Assembly (NCBI RefSeq): GCF_900215145.1
Contig: NZ_OBDO01000003.1
Span: 175,305-239,304 of the forward strand
DNA: 64,000 nt
Reading direction: 5' to 3'
DNA from: Geodermatophilus sabuli
Lineage (GTDB): Bacteria; Actinomycetota; Actinomycetes; Mycobacteriales; Geodermatophilaceae
Of this stretch, positions 45,717 through 54,659 are shown piece after piece. Each line of letters opens with the position of its first letter. The first letter of the stretch is position 1. A program made the position numbers and the translations under genes. Under the pieces are notes generated by a model that searched no databases, had not been told where the DNA came from, and saw only the letters and a program-made list of their open reading frames with translations.

Positions 45717-46502
45717 TCACGAGCCTGTCCACGCCGGCGGACGCTTCTCGGTGAAGGCACGCGCGCCCTCGACGGCGTCCGCGGACGACCGCACGGGCTC
45801 GGTCAACTCGGACTGGCGCGCGAACGCCTCCCCCGCGGGCCAGCCTGGGCTGTCCTGCAGGATCTGCTTCGTCGCCGCGACGGCCAGCGGCCCACAGGCA
45901 GCGACCTCGGCGGCGAGCTCCGTCGCCGCGGCCACCGCGGTGCCCGGCGCCACCAGCTTGTTGACCAGGCCCAGGCGCTCGGCGTCGACCGCGGAGATCG
46001 TCTTGCCGGTCAGCGCCAGTTCCATGGCCAGGTGGTAGGGCAGCCGCCCGGGCAGTCGCAGCAACCCGCCACCGGCGGCGACGAGACCGCGCTTGACCTC
46101 GGGGAGCGCGAAGAACGCGTTCTCCGCGGCGACGATCATGTCGCAGGCCAGGACGATCTCGAAGCCCCCCGCCACGGCGGGGCCGTCGACCGCCGCGATG
46201 ATCGGTTTGCGCGGGGGCTCCTGCACGATGCCCGCGAACCCGCGTCGCGGCGTGATCGGTCGCTCCCCGCGCAGGAACGCCTTGAGGTCCATGCCGGCGC
46301 AGAACGTGGTCCCGTTCGCCGCCAGGACCGCGACGCTGAGGTCGCGGCGCTCGTCGAACTCGGTAAGCGCCGCGTCGATCGCCGTGGCGAGCGCCAGGTT
46401 GACCGCGTTGCGCGCGGCCGGGCGGTTGAGCGTGAGGGTGCGCACGCCGTCGTGGTCCGAGACCAGCAGCGGCTGCTCGTGGGTGGCGTCGGAGGTGGTC
46501 AC
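45717..46502 (-). CDS. Enoyl-CoA hydratase
   Basis: This 261-residue crotonase has GTTFCAGMDLKAFL and DGPAVAGGFEIVLACDMIVA for the oxyanion hole and one acidic residue in ALPEVKRGLVAAGGG. The second acidic position is replaced. It follows the amidohydrolase in the operon after 121 bases. It could hydrate an unsaturated CoA ester or act as a hydrolase-type crotonase; the motif does not decide. Confidence 0.9.
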   Translation of the reverse strand: MTTSDATHEQPLLVSDHDGVRTLTLNRPAARNAVNLALATAIDAALTEFDERRDLSVAVLAANGTTFCAGMDLKAFLRGERPITPRRGFAGIVQEPPRKPIIAAVDGPAVAGGFEIVLACDMIVAAENAFFALPEVKRGLVAAGGGLLRLPGRLPYHLAMELALTGKTISAVDAERLGLVNKLVAPGTAVAAATELAAEVAACGPLAVAATKQILQDSPGWPAGEAFARQSELTEPVRSSADAVEGARAFTEKRPPAWTGS

Positions 46503-46623
46503 GGTCAGCTCCTGGCGAGTCGTCGAGCGGCGTCGAGGCCGATGCTCGTGCCGTTCACATGGGGGCGTTTCACGGGCTTCCGTAGGGCGTGGCGACGGGA
46601 CGAAGGGCAGCCCGGCGGTGGCC

Positions 46624-47427
46624 TCACGCGGTCGCGGGCGGCTCGATGCGCAGCAGCCGCGCGAGGTTGTCGCCGAGCACCCCGCGCTCCTCCTCGGAGG
46701 TCAGACCGAGGGCCTTCACTGCCGCGATCTCGGTGGCGGGGTCGGTCATCGGCCAGTCCGAGCCGAAGACGACGCGGTCGGCTCCGTGGCGGCGGATGAT
46801 GCTCATGACCCGGTCGGGAGGGAGGGTCCCCATGCTGGGTGGCCACGACGTCTCGAGATGGACGTCGGTCCCGACCGACCACCGCTCGGCCTCGTCGAGG
46901 ACCTGGTAGCCGCCGTAGTGCGCCGCGATGAGCCGCAGGCCCGGGGTCGCCGCGATCATCGCGGCGAGGCTCTTCGGCGCGCCCCGCTCGTTCTGGTCCG
47001 CGTCGCCCCCGGAGCCGACGTGCGCGATGACCGGGATGTCGTTCTCGGCCAGCGCGGCCAGGATCTCCCGCGTCCGGGCGTCCGCGAAGGCCACCGACTG
47101 GAACAGCGGGTGCAGTTTCACGCCGACGACGCCGTTGTCCCGCAGGGCCGCGAGGTTGTCCTCCACCGACAGGTCGGGGTGGACGGTGCCGAACGGCACG
47201 AACCGCGACCGGTCGACCCGGCCGATGAACTCGTTGGTCCGCCGCACGGTCCGACCGACGTTCGCCACCGCGAGCGTCATCGCCATGTCGATGCCGGCGG
47301 TGTCCATCGTGCGCCGCAGACCGTCCAGGGTGCCGTCGTGGACCGGGTCGAGTCCGACGGGACGGTCGGCGAGCACCTTGCGGGCGATCTCGTCCGGCCA
47401 CACGTGGCAGTGCGCGTCGATGATCAT
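46624..47427 (-). CDS. Amidohydrolase 2 (TIM-barrel metal hydrolase/decarboxylase)
   Basis: This 267-residue protein starts at ATG 47427, overlapping the upstream acyl-CoA dehydrogenase stop (ATGA). Metal ligands are visible in DAHCHVW, KLHPLFQ, IAHVGSGG, AAHYGGY and FGSDWP. This group (ACMSD/2-pyrone dicarboxylate lactonase relatives) includes decarboxylases and ring- or lactone-opening hydrolases, mostly for cyclic acids. Its position inside a beta-oxidation operon suggests hydrolysis or decarboxylation of a cyclic intermediate. Confidence 0.88.
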   Translation of the reverse strand: MIIDAHCHVWPDEIARKVLADRPVGLDPVHDGTLDGLRRTMDTAGIDMAMTLAVANVGRTVRRTNEFIGRVDRSRFVPFGTVHPDLSVEDNLAALRDNGVVGVKLHPLFQSVAFADARTREILAALAENDIPVIAHVGSGGDADQNERGAPKSLAAMIAATPGLRLIAAHYGGYQVLDEAERWSVGTDVHLETSWPPSMGTLPPDRVMSIIRRHGADRVVFGSDWPMTDPATEIAAVKALGLTSEEERGVLGDNLARLLRIEPPATA

Positions 47428-48575
47428 CGTCCGTGCCCCTTGATCAGCTGCTTGGACAGCCCATCGAGCAACACCTCGGTCGCGCCCTCGTACACGCGCA
47501 TCGGGCGTGCCGCCCGGTACAGCCGCTCGATCCGGGAACCGCGGACCAGTCCGAACCGGCCCATGACCTGGACGCTGCGGTCGACCACGCGGCCGGCGAT
47601 CTCGGTCGCGCCGATCTTGGCCATCGACGACAGGTGCAGGCTCCCCAGCGGGTCGGCCGCGGCTGCGCGGGCGACCTGGTAGGCGAAGCTGCGGGCCATC
47701 TCGATCTCGGTCCACGACATCGCCAGCAGCTGAGGAACCGGGCCCAACCGCGCCAACGAGGTGCCGAACAGGTCGCGTCCGGTGGTGTGCGCGAGAGCGT
47801 CGTCGAGCGCCGCCTGCGCCGTACCGATGGCGGCACCGGCCACGGAGACCCGGAACGTGGCCAGCGTGGCGAGCACCAGACCGAAGCCCTTGGTGGGCGC
47901 TCCCAGGCGGTGTGACACCGGCACCCGGACTCCGTCGAACTCGATGTCACCGAGCACGTGTGGAGCCATGATCTGGTAGGGACGGCTGGTGGTGACCCCC
48001 GGGGTGTCAGCGGGCACGAGGACCAGGGAGTACCCCACCCCGTCGCCCTCCTCCTTGCCGAGCACGCAGTAGTAGCTCGCGTCGCCCCCGTTGGTGATGA
48101 AGCTCTTCGTGCCGGTCACCACCACCTCGTCACCGTCGGCCGCGATCGTGGTGGTGAGTGCCTTGAGATCGGAGCCGACGTCGGGCTCCGTCAGTGCCAG
48201 TGCGGCGATCGCGTCCATCGCGGCCACGCGCGGGAGCCAGTGCTCCTTGATCTCGTCCGAGCCACCGACCGAGATCGCGTAGCTGCCGATCCCCTGCATC
48301 GCGAAGAGGGAGTCCAGGTGGCTGGAGGACGCCGCGAGCTGCTCGCGCACCACGGTGACGGCCAGCGAGTCGGGGTTCTCGAAGTGGCCGCCGTACGCAG
48401 CCGGGACCTGCACCGCCGCCAGGCCGCTCTCCTTCAGGAGCTGCAGCACGTCGGAGTCGACGGAATCGCTCTCGTCCGCGCGCTCCGCGTGCGGCAGGCA
48501 CAGCTCGGCCAGGTTCCGCGCGCGGTCCCGCAGCAGTACGTGTTCGGCATCGAGCGCGTGGAACGGGCCGCTCAC
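47424..48575 (-). CDS. Acyl-CoA dehydrogenase
   Basis: The product has 383 residues from GTG 48575, which overlaps the ALDH stop (GTGA). ALALTEPDVGSDLKAL, GTKSFITNGGDASYYCVLG and MRVYEGATEVLL with its Glu in the usual place show a complete catalytic subunit. It follows an aldehyde dehydrogenase and precedes the amidohydrolase with overlapping codons on both sides, so the three are translated together. No CoA-ligase is present in this operon. Confidence 0.93.
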   Translation of the reverse strand: MSGPFHALDAEHVLLRDRARNLAELCLPHAERADESDSVDSDVLQLLKESGLAAVQVPAAYGGHFENPDSLAVTVVREQLAASSSHLDSLFAMQGIGSYAISVGGSDEIKEHWLPRVAAMDAIAALALTEPDVGSDLKALTTTIAADGDEVVVTGTKSFITNGGDASYYCVLGKEEGDGVGYSLVLVPADTPGVTTSRPYQIMAPHVLGDIEFDGVRVPVSHRLGAPTKGFGLVLATLATFRVSVAGAAIGTAQAALDDALAHTTGRDLFGTSLARLGPVPQLLAMSWTEIEMARSFAYQVARAAAADPLGSLHLSSMAKIGATEIAGRVVDRSVQVMGRFGLVRGSRIERLYRAARPMRVYEGATEVLLDGLSKQLIKGHGR

Positions 48576-49975
48576 AGCTTCACCGCGACGAACTTCGTCT
48601 GGGTGTAGTGGCGCAGGGCCTCCATGCCCTTCTCGCGGCCGTAACCACTGTTCTTGTTGCCGCCGAAGGGACCCTCGACCAAGCCCGTCAGCCACTCGTT
48701 GACGTAGACCTGTCCTGCTTCGAGTCGAGCCGCGACCCGGTGGGCACGGGCGACGTCGCTTGTCCAGATGCCGGCGGCGAGGCCGAACTCGGAGTCGTTG
48801 GCGATGGCGATGGCCTCGTCCTCGGTGCTGAACCGGAGCACGGCGAGCACCGGCCCGAAGATCTCCTCGCGGGCGATCGTCATCGAGTTCGTGACGTCGG
48901 TGTAGACGGTGGGCTCGACCAGCCAGCCCTCCCCCGTCGCGGCTCCGCCGGCCGCCAGGGTCGCGCCGTCCTGGCGAGCGACCTCGAAGTAGGACTGCAC
49001 CTTGGTGAACTGGTCCTCGGTGGTCAGCTGGCCGTACGACTCACCGGGCTGGACGCTCTTGACCCGTTCGAGCAGGAGCTGGACGAACTCGTCGTGGATC
49101 TCGTCGGCGACCAGCAGGCGGGTGCCGGCGCTGCAGACCTGGCCGGCATTGGCCGTGAAGGCGCGCACCGACCCGGCCGCAGCCTCCGGCAGGTCGGCGT
49201 CGGCGAAGACGATGTTGGCCGACTTGCCCCCGAGCTCGAGGGTGAGCGGCAGCACGCGGTCCGCCGCGACGCGGCCGATCTGCCGGCCGGCTCGCAGCGA
49301 GCCGGTGAAGGCCAGCTTGCGCACGTCGCGGTGCTCCACGAGCGGCTGTCCCGCTCCTACGCCCGTGCCCGTCACGACGTTCAGCACGCCGGCCGGGAGA
49401 CCGGCGACGGTGGCGATGCGGGCCAGCTCGAGCGTGGTCGCCGACGTGAACTCCGACGGCTTGACGACCACGACGTTCCCCGCCAGGAGGGCGGGAGCCA
49501 CGGCGCGGGCGGCCTGGTTGAGCGGCGCGTTCCACGGCGTGATCACGCCGATCACGCCATACGGCTCGTGTGTCGTGTAGCCGTGCATGCCCGGGCCGAG
49601 ATCGATCACCTCGCCGGACGGGATGTTGGAGAGCCCGGCGTAGAAGTCGAAGTAGCTCGCGGCGGCATCCACCTCGCGAAGGGACTGCGCTGCGGGTTTG
49701 CCCGCCTCGGCGCCCTCGAGGTCGGCCAGCAGCTGGCGCTCGGCACGGATGCCGTCGGCGAGATCGGCCAGCAAGCGTCCACGTACTCCCGGCTTGAGCG
49801 CCCGCCACGCCGCGAGGGCGGCCGAGGCCGACGTGACGGCGGCTGCGACGTCCGCGGAGTCCCCCGAGGGGATCTCCGCGACCGTGGCACCCGTCCATGG
49901 AGACGTCGACGGGATGTGCTCGCCCGACGCCGGAGCATGCTCCGCGCCGTCGATCCAATGGCCATACGTCTTCAC
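48572..49975 (-). CDS. Aldehyde dehydrogenase
   Basis: The product has 467 residues from GTG 49975 (AAGGAGA upstream). LTLELGGKSANIVFADADLP, the nucleophile region AGQVCSAGTR and GPFGGNKNSGYGREKG are the ALDH signatures. This subgroup includes betaine-aldehyde-like and semialdehyde dehydrogenases. It is the first gene of the operon from operator I. It is the third ALDH of the island, so several different aldehydes probably arise. Confidence 0.94.
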   Translation of the reverse strand: MKTYGHWIDGAEHAPASGEHIPSTSPWTGATVAEIPSGDSADVAAAVTSASAALAAWRALKPGVRGRLLADLADGIRAERQLLADLEGAEAGKPAAQSLREVDAAASYFDFYAGLSNIPSGEVIDLGPGMHGYTTHEPYGVIGVITPWNAPLNQAARAVAPALLAGNVVVVKPSEFTSATTLELARIATVAGLPAGVLNVVTGTGVGAGQPLVEHRDVRKLAFTGSLRAGRQIGRVAADRVLPLTLELGGKSANIVFADADLPEAAAGSVRAFTANAGQVCSAGTRLLVADEIHDEFVQLLLERVKSVQPGESYGQLTTEDQFTKVQSYFEVARQDGATLAAGGAATGEGWLVEPTVYTDVTNSMTIAREEIFGPVLAVLRFSTEDEAIAIANDSEFGLAAGIWTSDVARAHRVAARLEAGQVYVNEWLTGLVEGPFGGNKNSGYGREKGMEALRHYTQTKFVAVKL

Positions 49976-50025
49976 AGAGTCTCCTTCGACCCGACGGCGT
50001 CCCACGCACCGCGCCGCATGGGCTC

Positions 50026-50064
50026 AGCATGCCCGTCGTAGGTTTTTTGTCAACCAACAAGTTT
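50026..50064. promoter_or_regulatory. Operator/promoter I (ALDH operon; also near the divergent pair)
   Basis: Minus-strand TTGACA (50053-50048), 16-base spacer, CATGCT (50031-50026). The motif is ACTTGTTGGTTGACAAAAAA. The divergent acyl-CoA dehydrogenase pair starts at 50213, so one operator may serve both directions. Confidence 0.78.
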
Positions 50065-50212
50065 CCTCTTCCCTCCGGCGGTCCGGACGGGTAGGACTGT
50101 CTGCAGGAGCTACTCGCCGGGGTCCGCAAGGCGACGCCGATCAGCGGTGGCTGCGGCAGACACGACGACCCCGCGGCGCACCCCGGCTGCGTCCCCCGAA
50201 GAGAGATGACGG

Positions 50213-51436
50213 ATGGACTTCGACGACACCCCGGATCAGGCCCGTCTACGCGACGCGGTGCGCCAGTTCCTCGTCGACCACGACAGCGAGCTCGCGCACG
50301 GCGACGGCGCCTACCTGGAGGAGCCGGGGACGGACCGGGTCGAGGGCCTCCGACGCACGCAGGCGATCCTGTTCGACGCCGGCCTGATCGGGCTCACATG
50401 GCCCAAGGACTACGGCGGCGGCGGCGGCACGAACGCGCAGCAGGCCGTCGTCAACGAGGAGCTGCACCGAGCGCGCGTCGCCGGCCCCATCGGCCACGTG
50501 GGACTCGGCATGTGCGGGCCCACAGTCCTCGGGCACGGCAGCGAGGACCAGAAGCAGCGCTACATCCGCCGGCTGCTGCGCGCCGATGACCTGTGGTGCC
50601 AGCTGTTCAGCGAGCCCGGCAGCGGCAGCGACCTGGCCGCCCTGCGGACGAAGGCCGTGCGCCACGACGACGGCTGGCACATCCAGGGGCAGAAGGTGTG
50701 GACGACCCTCGCCCAGCACTCCCGCTACGGCATCCTCCTGGCCCGCACCAACCCCGAGGCTCAGAAGCACCGCGGCCTGACGATGTTCGTCGTCGACATG
50801 GAATCCCCCGGGGTCACCGTCCGACCGCTGCGCCAGATGAACGGTCACCAGAGTTTCAACGAGGTCTTCCTCGACGACGTCGTGATCGACGATTCCGAAC
50901 GTCTGGGCGACGTCGACGACGGGTGGCGTGTGGCCCTGACGACGCTGATGAGCGAACGGATGGCCGTCGGAGGTGGCGGCGGCGAGCTCGGGGTCCGCAG
51001 CGACGCCCTCGTCGCACACGCGGCGAGCCGGCTCCCCCAGCTGAGCGACGACCGGCGCAGGCTGACCATCGAGGCTCTCGGTCGCGTCCTGGTCGAGTCG
51101 CTCGCCGCGCGGTACACCGGGTACCGCCTCCAGACCAGCGTGGAGAGGGGCGGTCGCCCCGGACCGGAGGCCAGCGCCGGCAAGCTGACGGCCGTCCGGG
51201 TCGCGCACGCCACCGCGGACCTCGGCCAACGACTGCTCGGCGATGAAGCCGTGCTGGCCCGCTCGGTGGAGGGCGACTGGCGCTGGGCGACGTCTCAGGC
51301 CTCCACGCCAGGGATCGCGCTGGCCGGCGGCGCGGACGAGATCCTCCGCAACATCCTCGGTGAGCGGGTGTTGGGCCTCCCGCCGGACTCCGCTCGCGTG
51401 GCCCCCCGCCCGACGCCTCCTTCCGAGAGCAGGTAG
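50213..51436 (+). CDS. Acyl-CoA dehydrogenase, heteromeric type
   Basis: This 407-residue protein has LFSEPGSGSDLAAL (FAD/substrate loop), QGQKVWTTLAQHSRYG and a C-terminal ALAGGADEILRNILGERVLG. The MCAD-type catalytic Glu is Gly here, as in FadE subunits that work in pairs. The second subunit starts six bases downstream (51443). The pair probably acts on bulky or branched acyl-CoA. Confidence 0.93.
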   Translation: MDFDDTPDQARLRDAVRQFLVDHDSELAHGDGAYLEEPGTDRVEGLRRTQAILFDAGLIGLTWPKDYGGGGGTNAQQAVVNEELHRARVAGPIGHVGLGMCGPTVLGHGSEDQKQRYIRRLLRADDLWCQLFSEPGSGSDLAALRTKAVRHDDGWHIQGQKVWTTLAQHSRYGILLARTNPEAQKHRGLTMFVVDMESPGVTVRPLRQMNGHQSFNEVFLDDVVIDDSERLGDVDDGWRVALTTLMSERMAVGGGGGELGVRSDALVAHAASRLPQLSDDRRRLTIEALGRVLVESLAARYTGYRLQTSVERGGRPGPEASAGKLTAVRVAHATADLGQRLLGDEAVLARSVEGDWRWATSQASTPGIALAGGADEILRNILGERVLGLPPDSARVAPRPTPPSESR

Positions 51437-51442
51437 ACGACC

Positions 51443-52477
51443 GTGAACTTCGACATCGACGAGGAGCAGCGGAACTTCGCCGAGCACGCGCGCGACTTCT
51501 TCTCCGAGCAGGCCGGGCCCGGGACGGCCCGCAGGCTCCTGGACGAAGCAGGCGATCCTGCCCCGGGTCCCCGCGTGCTCGCCGAGCTCGGGTTCTCCTC
51601 CTTGACCATCCCGGAGATCGCCGGCGGCGTCGGTGCCGAGCTGCTGAACATGGCGCTCGTCGCAGAGCAGGCCGGACGGCAGCTGGCCGGGCCCTCCCTC
51701 GCAACCGCGGCCCGGGTCGCGGTGCTGCTCGAGGGCGACGAGGGCCGGTTGCGCGACGTCAGCGAGGGACGCACCGTCATCGCGGTCGTGGACGGCTCTC
51801 CCGCGGGCTCCAGCCCGTCGATGGACGCCCTCAGCGCGACCCACTTCCTCGCTCTCGACGGCGAGGACCTCCTTCTCGGCGAGGGGCGGGTCTCCCCCGG
51901 CGAGCCCATCGACGCAACCCGCGGGCTCGGCTTCGTCGAACTGACCTCGTCGGAAGTCGTCTGCCGGGACGCCCGGGAGCGCTGGGAGCGGGCCAGGCAG
52001 GTGGCGTGCGTCGTCCTCGCGGCGGAGGGCCTCGGGGCCGCGGACCGCGTCGTCGAGCTCGGCATCGAGCACGCACGGAGCCGGGAGACGTTCGGTCGAC
52101 CGATCGGCGCGTACCAGGCCGTCAAGCACCGGCTCGTGGACGACTGGGTGGCGGTGAACCAGCTGCGGTCGCTCGTGTGGTGGGCAGCGTGGGCGGCCGA
52201 CCACGCGCCCGAGCAGCTCCCCCTCGCGGCGTCGGCGGCCAAGGCCTACTGCGCCACCACCTTCGAGACGGCGTGCGAGACGCTCATCCACGTGCTCGGC
52301 GGCATCGGGTTCACCTGGGAGCACGACGCGCACCTGTACTGGCGCCGCGCGAAGGTCGACCGCCTCCTGCTGGGTGACGAGAGCGAGCACCTTGCTGCCG
52401 TGGCTCTGCAGAGCATCTCGGCCGCCACCCGGGCGGTCAGCGGTGAGACCGGGACCACCGAGGTCGTCCCTGTGTGA
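51443..52477 (+). CDS. Acyl-CoA dehydrogenase, partner subunit
   Basis: The product has 344 residues from GTG 51443. It has an N-terminal FDIDEEQRNFAEHARDFF, the mid helix SRETFGRPIGAYQAVKHRLV and HVLGGIGFTWEHDAHLYWRR, but a short, divergent FAD-loop region and no EGT motif. It pairs with the gene at 50213. Related small subunits complete the active site of ChsE-type complexes. A hairpin follows the stop. Confidence 0.9.
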   Translation: MNFDIDEEQRNFAEHARDFFSEQAGPGTARRLLDEAGDPAPGPRVLAELGFSSLTIPEIAGGVGAELLNMALVAEQAGRQLAGPSLATAARVAVLLEGDEGRLRDVSEGRTVIAVVDGSPAGSSPSMDALSATHFLALDGEDLLLGEGRVSPGEPIDATRGLGFVELTSSEVVCRDARERWERARQVACVVLAAEGLGAADRVVELGIEHARSRETFGRPIGAYQAVKHRLVDDWVAVNQLRSLVWWAAWAADHAPEQLPLAASAAKAYCATTFETACETLIHVLGGIGFTWEHDAHLYWRRAKVDRLLLGDESEHLAAVALQSISAATRAVSGETGTTEVVPV

Positions 52478-52485
52478 GCTGAGGT

Positions 52486-52510
52486 CCGGACCGGCCGCGG
52501 AGCGGTCCGG
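52486..52510. terminator. Hairpin after the acyl-CoA dehydrogenase pair
   Basis: CCGGACCG (52486-52493) pairs with CGGTCCGG (52503-52510) around a 9-base loop, starting nine bases past the stop. There is no U-tract. It is also in place to limit read-through from the convergent SDR operon. Confidence 0.5.
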
Positions 52511-52853
52511 CGAGGCCGCCCGCGGCCGATGCACCACCTCGAGGTCCCCCTCGCTGATCGCGCCGCCGTCAGGATCTCGTCGTCGGGTTCCCCAGGTCGA
52601 CATCCAGCACGGTGCGGAGGCGATGAGGCCTGCGCTGCCGACGTCGCACGCGCACCGGCACACCGGACAGCTCAGACATGAAGCTGAGCGGCTCATGACC
52701 CGTGCGCAGGGAGCTGGCCCGCGTGCTCCGCAGCCGTGGCTCATGGCGACCACATCTGGCCGGAGGTCGTCGTCCACCTCGGAGGCGGGCTTCGATCCGG
52801 TCGCACGCTGCGGGCAGCGGCCGGGGACTGCAGGCGGCAGATCGCCGCGTCGG
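52511..52853. other. Convergent gap, nothing recognised
   Basis: About 340 bases between converging genes. The frames found here are shadows without a domain. No operator motif is present. Confidence 0.45.
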
Positions 52854-53597
52854 TCAGATGTAGTAGCCGCCGTTGACGGCGATGTTCTGACCCGTCATGA
52901 ACCGTGCACCGTCGCTGACCAGGAACGTGATGACCGGTGCGATGTCGCGGTCGGGATCGCCGAATGTGCCGCCGAGCGGCACCTTCTGGCGGATCAGCTC
53001 GTCGTAGGCCACCTTCTCCTCCTCCGACAGCTTGTTGCGGTGCTTCTCGAGCATCGGCGTCGCCGCCGACGGGTGGATCACGTTGGCCCGGATGCCGAAC
53101 GGTGCCCACTCGACCGCGATCGAGCGCGTCCACGCCGTCACGGCGCCCTTGGATGCTGCGTACGCAGCGCCGTTGGGGTAGGCCGTCAGTGCGGCCGAGG
53201 ACGCGAAGTTCGCAATGCTGCTCCGCTCCCCCTTCTTGAGATGCGGGAAGGCCGCCTGGTTCGTCAGCATCGGCCCGCGGGCGTTGACGTCCATCGCGCG
53301 CGCCCAGTCCTCGTCGGTGAGTTCCTCGGCCGGTCCCTGCACGAGGATGCCCGCGACGTGGACCAGGGCGTCCAGGCCCCCCAGGTTGCCGGCGGCCTGG
53401 TCGACCACTGAGAACACCTCATCGCGGTCGGTGGTGTCGCACCGGAGGAATCGTTGACCGGCGGCCTCGGCTACGGCCGTACCCGTCTCCTCGGCGAGGT
53501 CGAGCGAGACGACGGACGCCCCTGCTGCAGCCAGCGAGCGGACGCAGGCGGCGCCCACCCCACTCGCTCCTCCTACGACGATGACCTTCTTGTCCAT
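52854..53597 (-). CDS. SDR-family oxidoreductase
   Basis: The product has 247 residues from ATG 53597. The nucleotide loop is VVGGASGVGAACVRSL, the catalytic pair is in GAAYAASKGAV, and the end MTGQNIAVNGGYYI is typical. NVIHPSAATPML follows the active site. It oxidises or reduces a hydroxy/keto intermediate. It is the last gene of the operon from thiolase-like 60524, 69 bases after the reductase paralogue. Confidence 0.92.
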   Translation of the reverse strand: MDKKVIVVGGASGVGAACVRSLAAAGASVVSLDLAEETGTAVAEAAGQRFLRCDTTDRDEVFSVVDQAAGNLGGLDALVHVAGILVQGPAEELTDEDWARAMDVNARGPMLTNQAAFPHLKKGERSSIANFASSAALTAYPNGAAYAASKGAVTAWTRSIAVEWAPFGIRANVIHPSAATPMLEKHRNKLSEEEKVAYDELIRQKVPLGGTFGDPDRDIAPVITFLVSDGARFMTGQNIAVNGGYYI

Positions 53598-53665
53598 GTG
53601 GTCCTCCTGCGCTTCGTGGTCTGGTCCCTTGTGCCCGGCACCACCGGCGTCCTGTCGATGGGCAG

Positions 53666-54436
53666 TCACCGACCGAGGCGACGAGAGGGGCCGGTCCCCG
53701 GCTCGAGATAGTGCTTGCGGCTCAGCCGCAGCAGCTCCTCGTTGGCGGGCATCCCCTCGTGCTGCCTCATCTCGGCTACCATCCGGTCGCGCCGCTCGGT
53801 CATCGTCGACCGGTCCGCCGCGGCGAGGGCCTTCCGCAACTCATCGGCGGTGAGGTCGGTGCAGTACGCCGGCGTCCCCGGCTGCTGACGCCATGAGTCG
53901 GCGATCGGGCCTGCGTCGACGGGATCGAAACCCGTCGTGTCCACGAACCTCATCGCGGTGGCCTTGGCCTGGGGATCGTCGCCGGACACGGCGAGAGCGA
54001 TCCGCCCTGGTGCGCCGGGCGGACTCGCCTTGGTCATGAAGCTGCCGGCGAGGGTGTTGTTCCACGCCTTCACGATGGGTCGCCCCAGTTGTTCCTGGAC
54101 CCATTCGCTCTCGACCCGCCCGTCCTCGACGGCCTGGATCAGCCCGTCCTTGAAGGAGAAGTAGTTCGACGTGTCGATGACGATGACGTCCTGCGGGGCC
54201 CTGCTGATGACCTCGCGCAGCGAGGGCACTCGGGGAAACGGGACGGAGGTGATGACGACCTGCGCGTCCTCGGCGGCCTCAGCTGCGTGCGCGGCCGTCG
54301 CTCCGATCTCCTCGGCCAGATCGCGCAGCGTTTCGGGACCTCGCGAGTTGGCCAGCGTCACCGCGTGGCCGTCGGCGCTCAACCGTCGGGCGATCGTCCC
54401 ACCGATCCTGCCGGCGCCCAGGACTCCGATTCTCAC
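53666..54436 (-). CDS. NAD(P)-binding reductase, paralogue of 38129
   Basis: The product has about 256 residues from GTG 54436 (a second GTG immediately upstream is possible; GAGGAG precedes). It has MRIGVLGAGRIGGTIARRLS and VTLANSRGPET, and shares IDTSNYFSFKDG, EQLGRPIVKAWNN and SWRQQPGTPAYCTDLT with the protein at 38129. Two paralogues at the ends of two operons suggest that a specific redox step is used in both branches. Confidence 0.8.
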   Translation of the reverse strand: MRIGVLGAGRIGGTIARRLSADGHAVTLANSRGPETLRDLAEEIGATAAHAAEAAEDAQVVITSVPFPRVPSLREVISRAPQDVIVIDTSNYFSFKDGLIQAVEDGRVESEWVQEQLGRPIVKAWNNTLAGSFMTKASPPGAPGRIALAVSGDDPQAKATAMRFVDTTGFDPVDAGPIADSWRQQPGTPAYCTDLTADELRKALAAADRSTMTERRDRMVAEMRQHEGMPANEELLRLSRKHYLEPGTGPSRRLGR

Positions 54437-54659
54437 CACTGGCTCCTCTGGTCGGTCGTGTTCGGTGCCGGGGTCGTCGTCGACGGGTCTCCGCGACCGG
54501 CTCGCCGAGGTAGGCGGCGTGCAGCCGGGCGTGGCCCACCTCGGAGGCGGGGGCATCGCTGAGCGCCTTGCCGATCGCGAGCATCTGTCTCTGACCGGTG
54601 GATGTCCCGGCTTGCGTCGTCGTCGAGTGGAGGCGGGCAGCCGTGTCCCCGGCGCCCGC

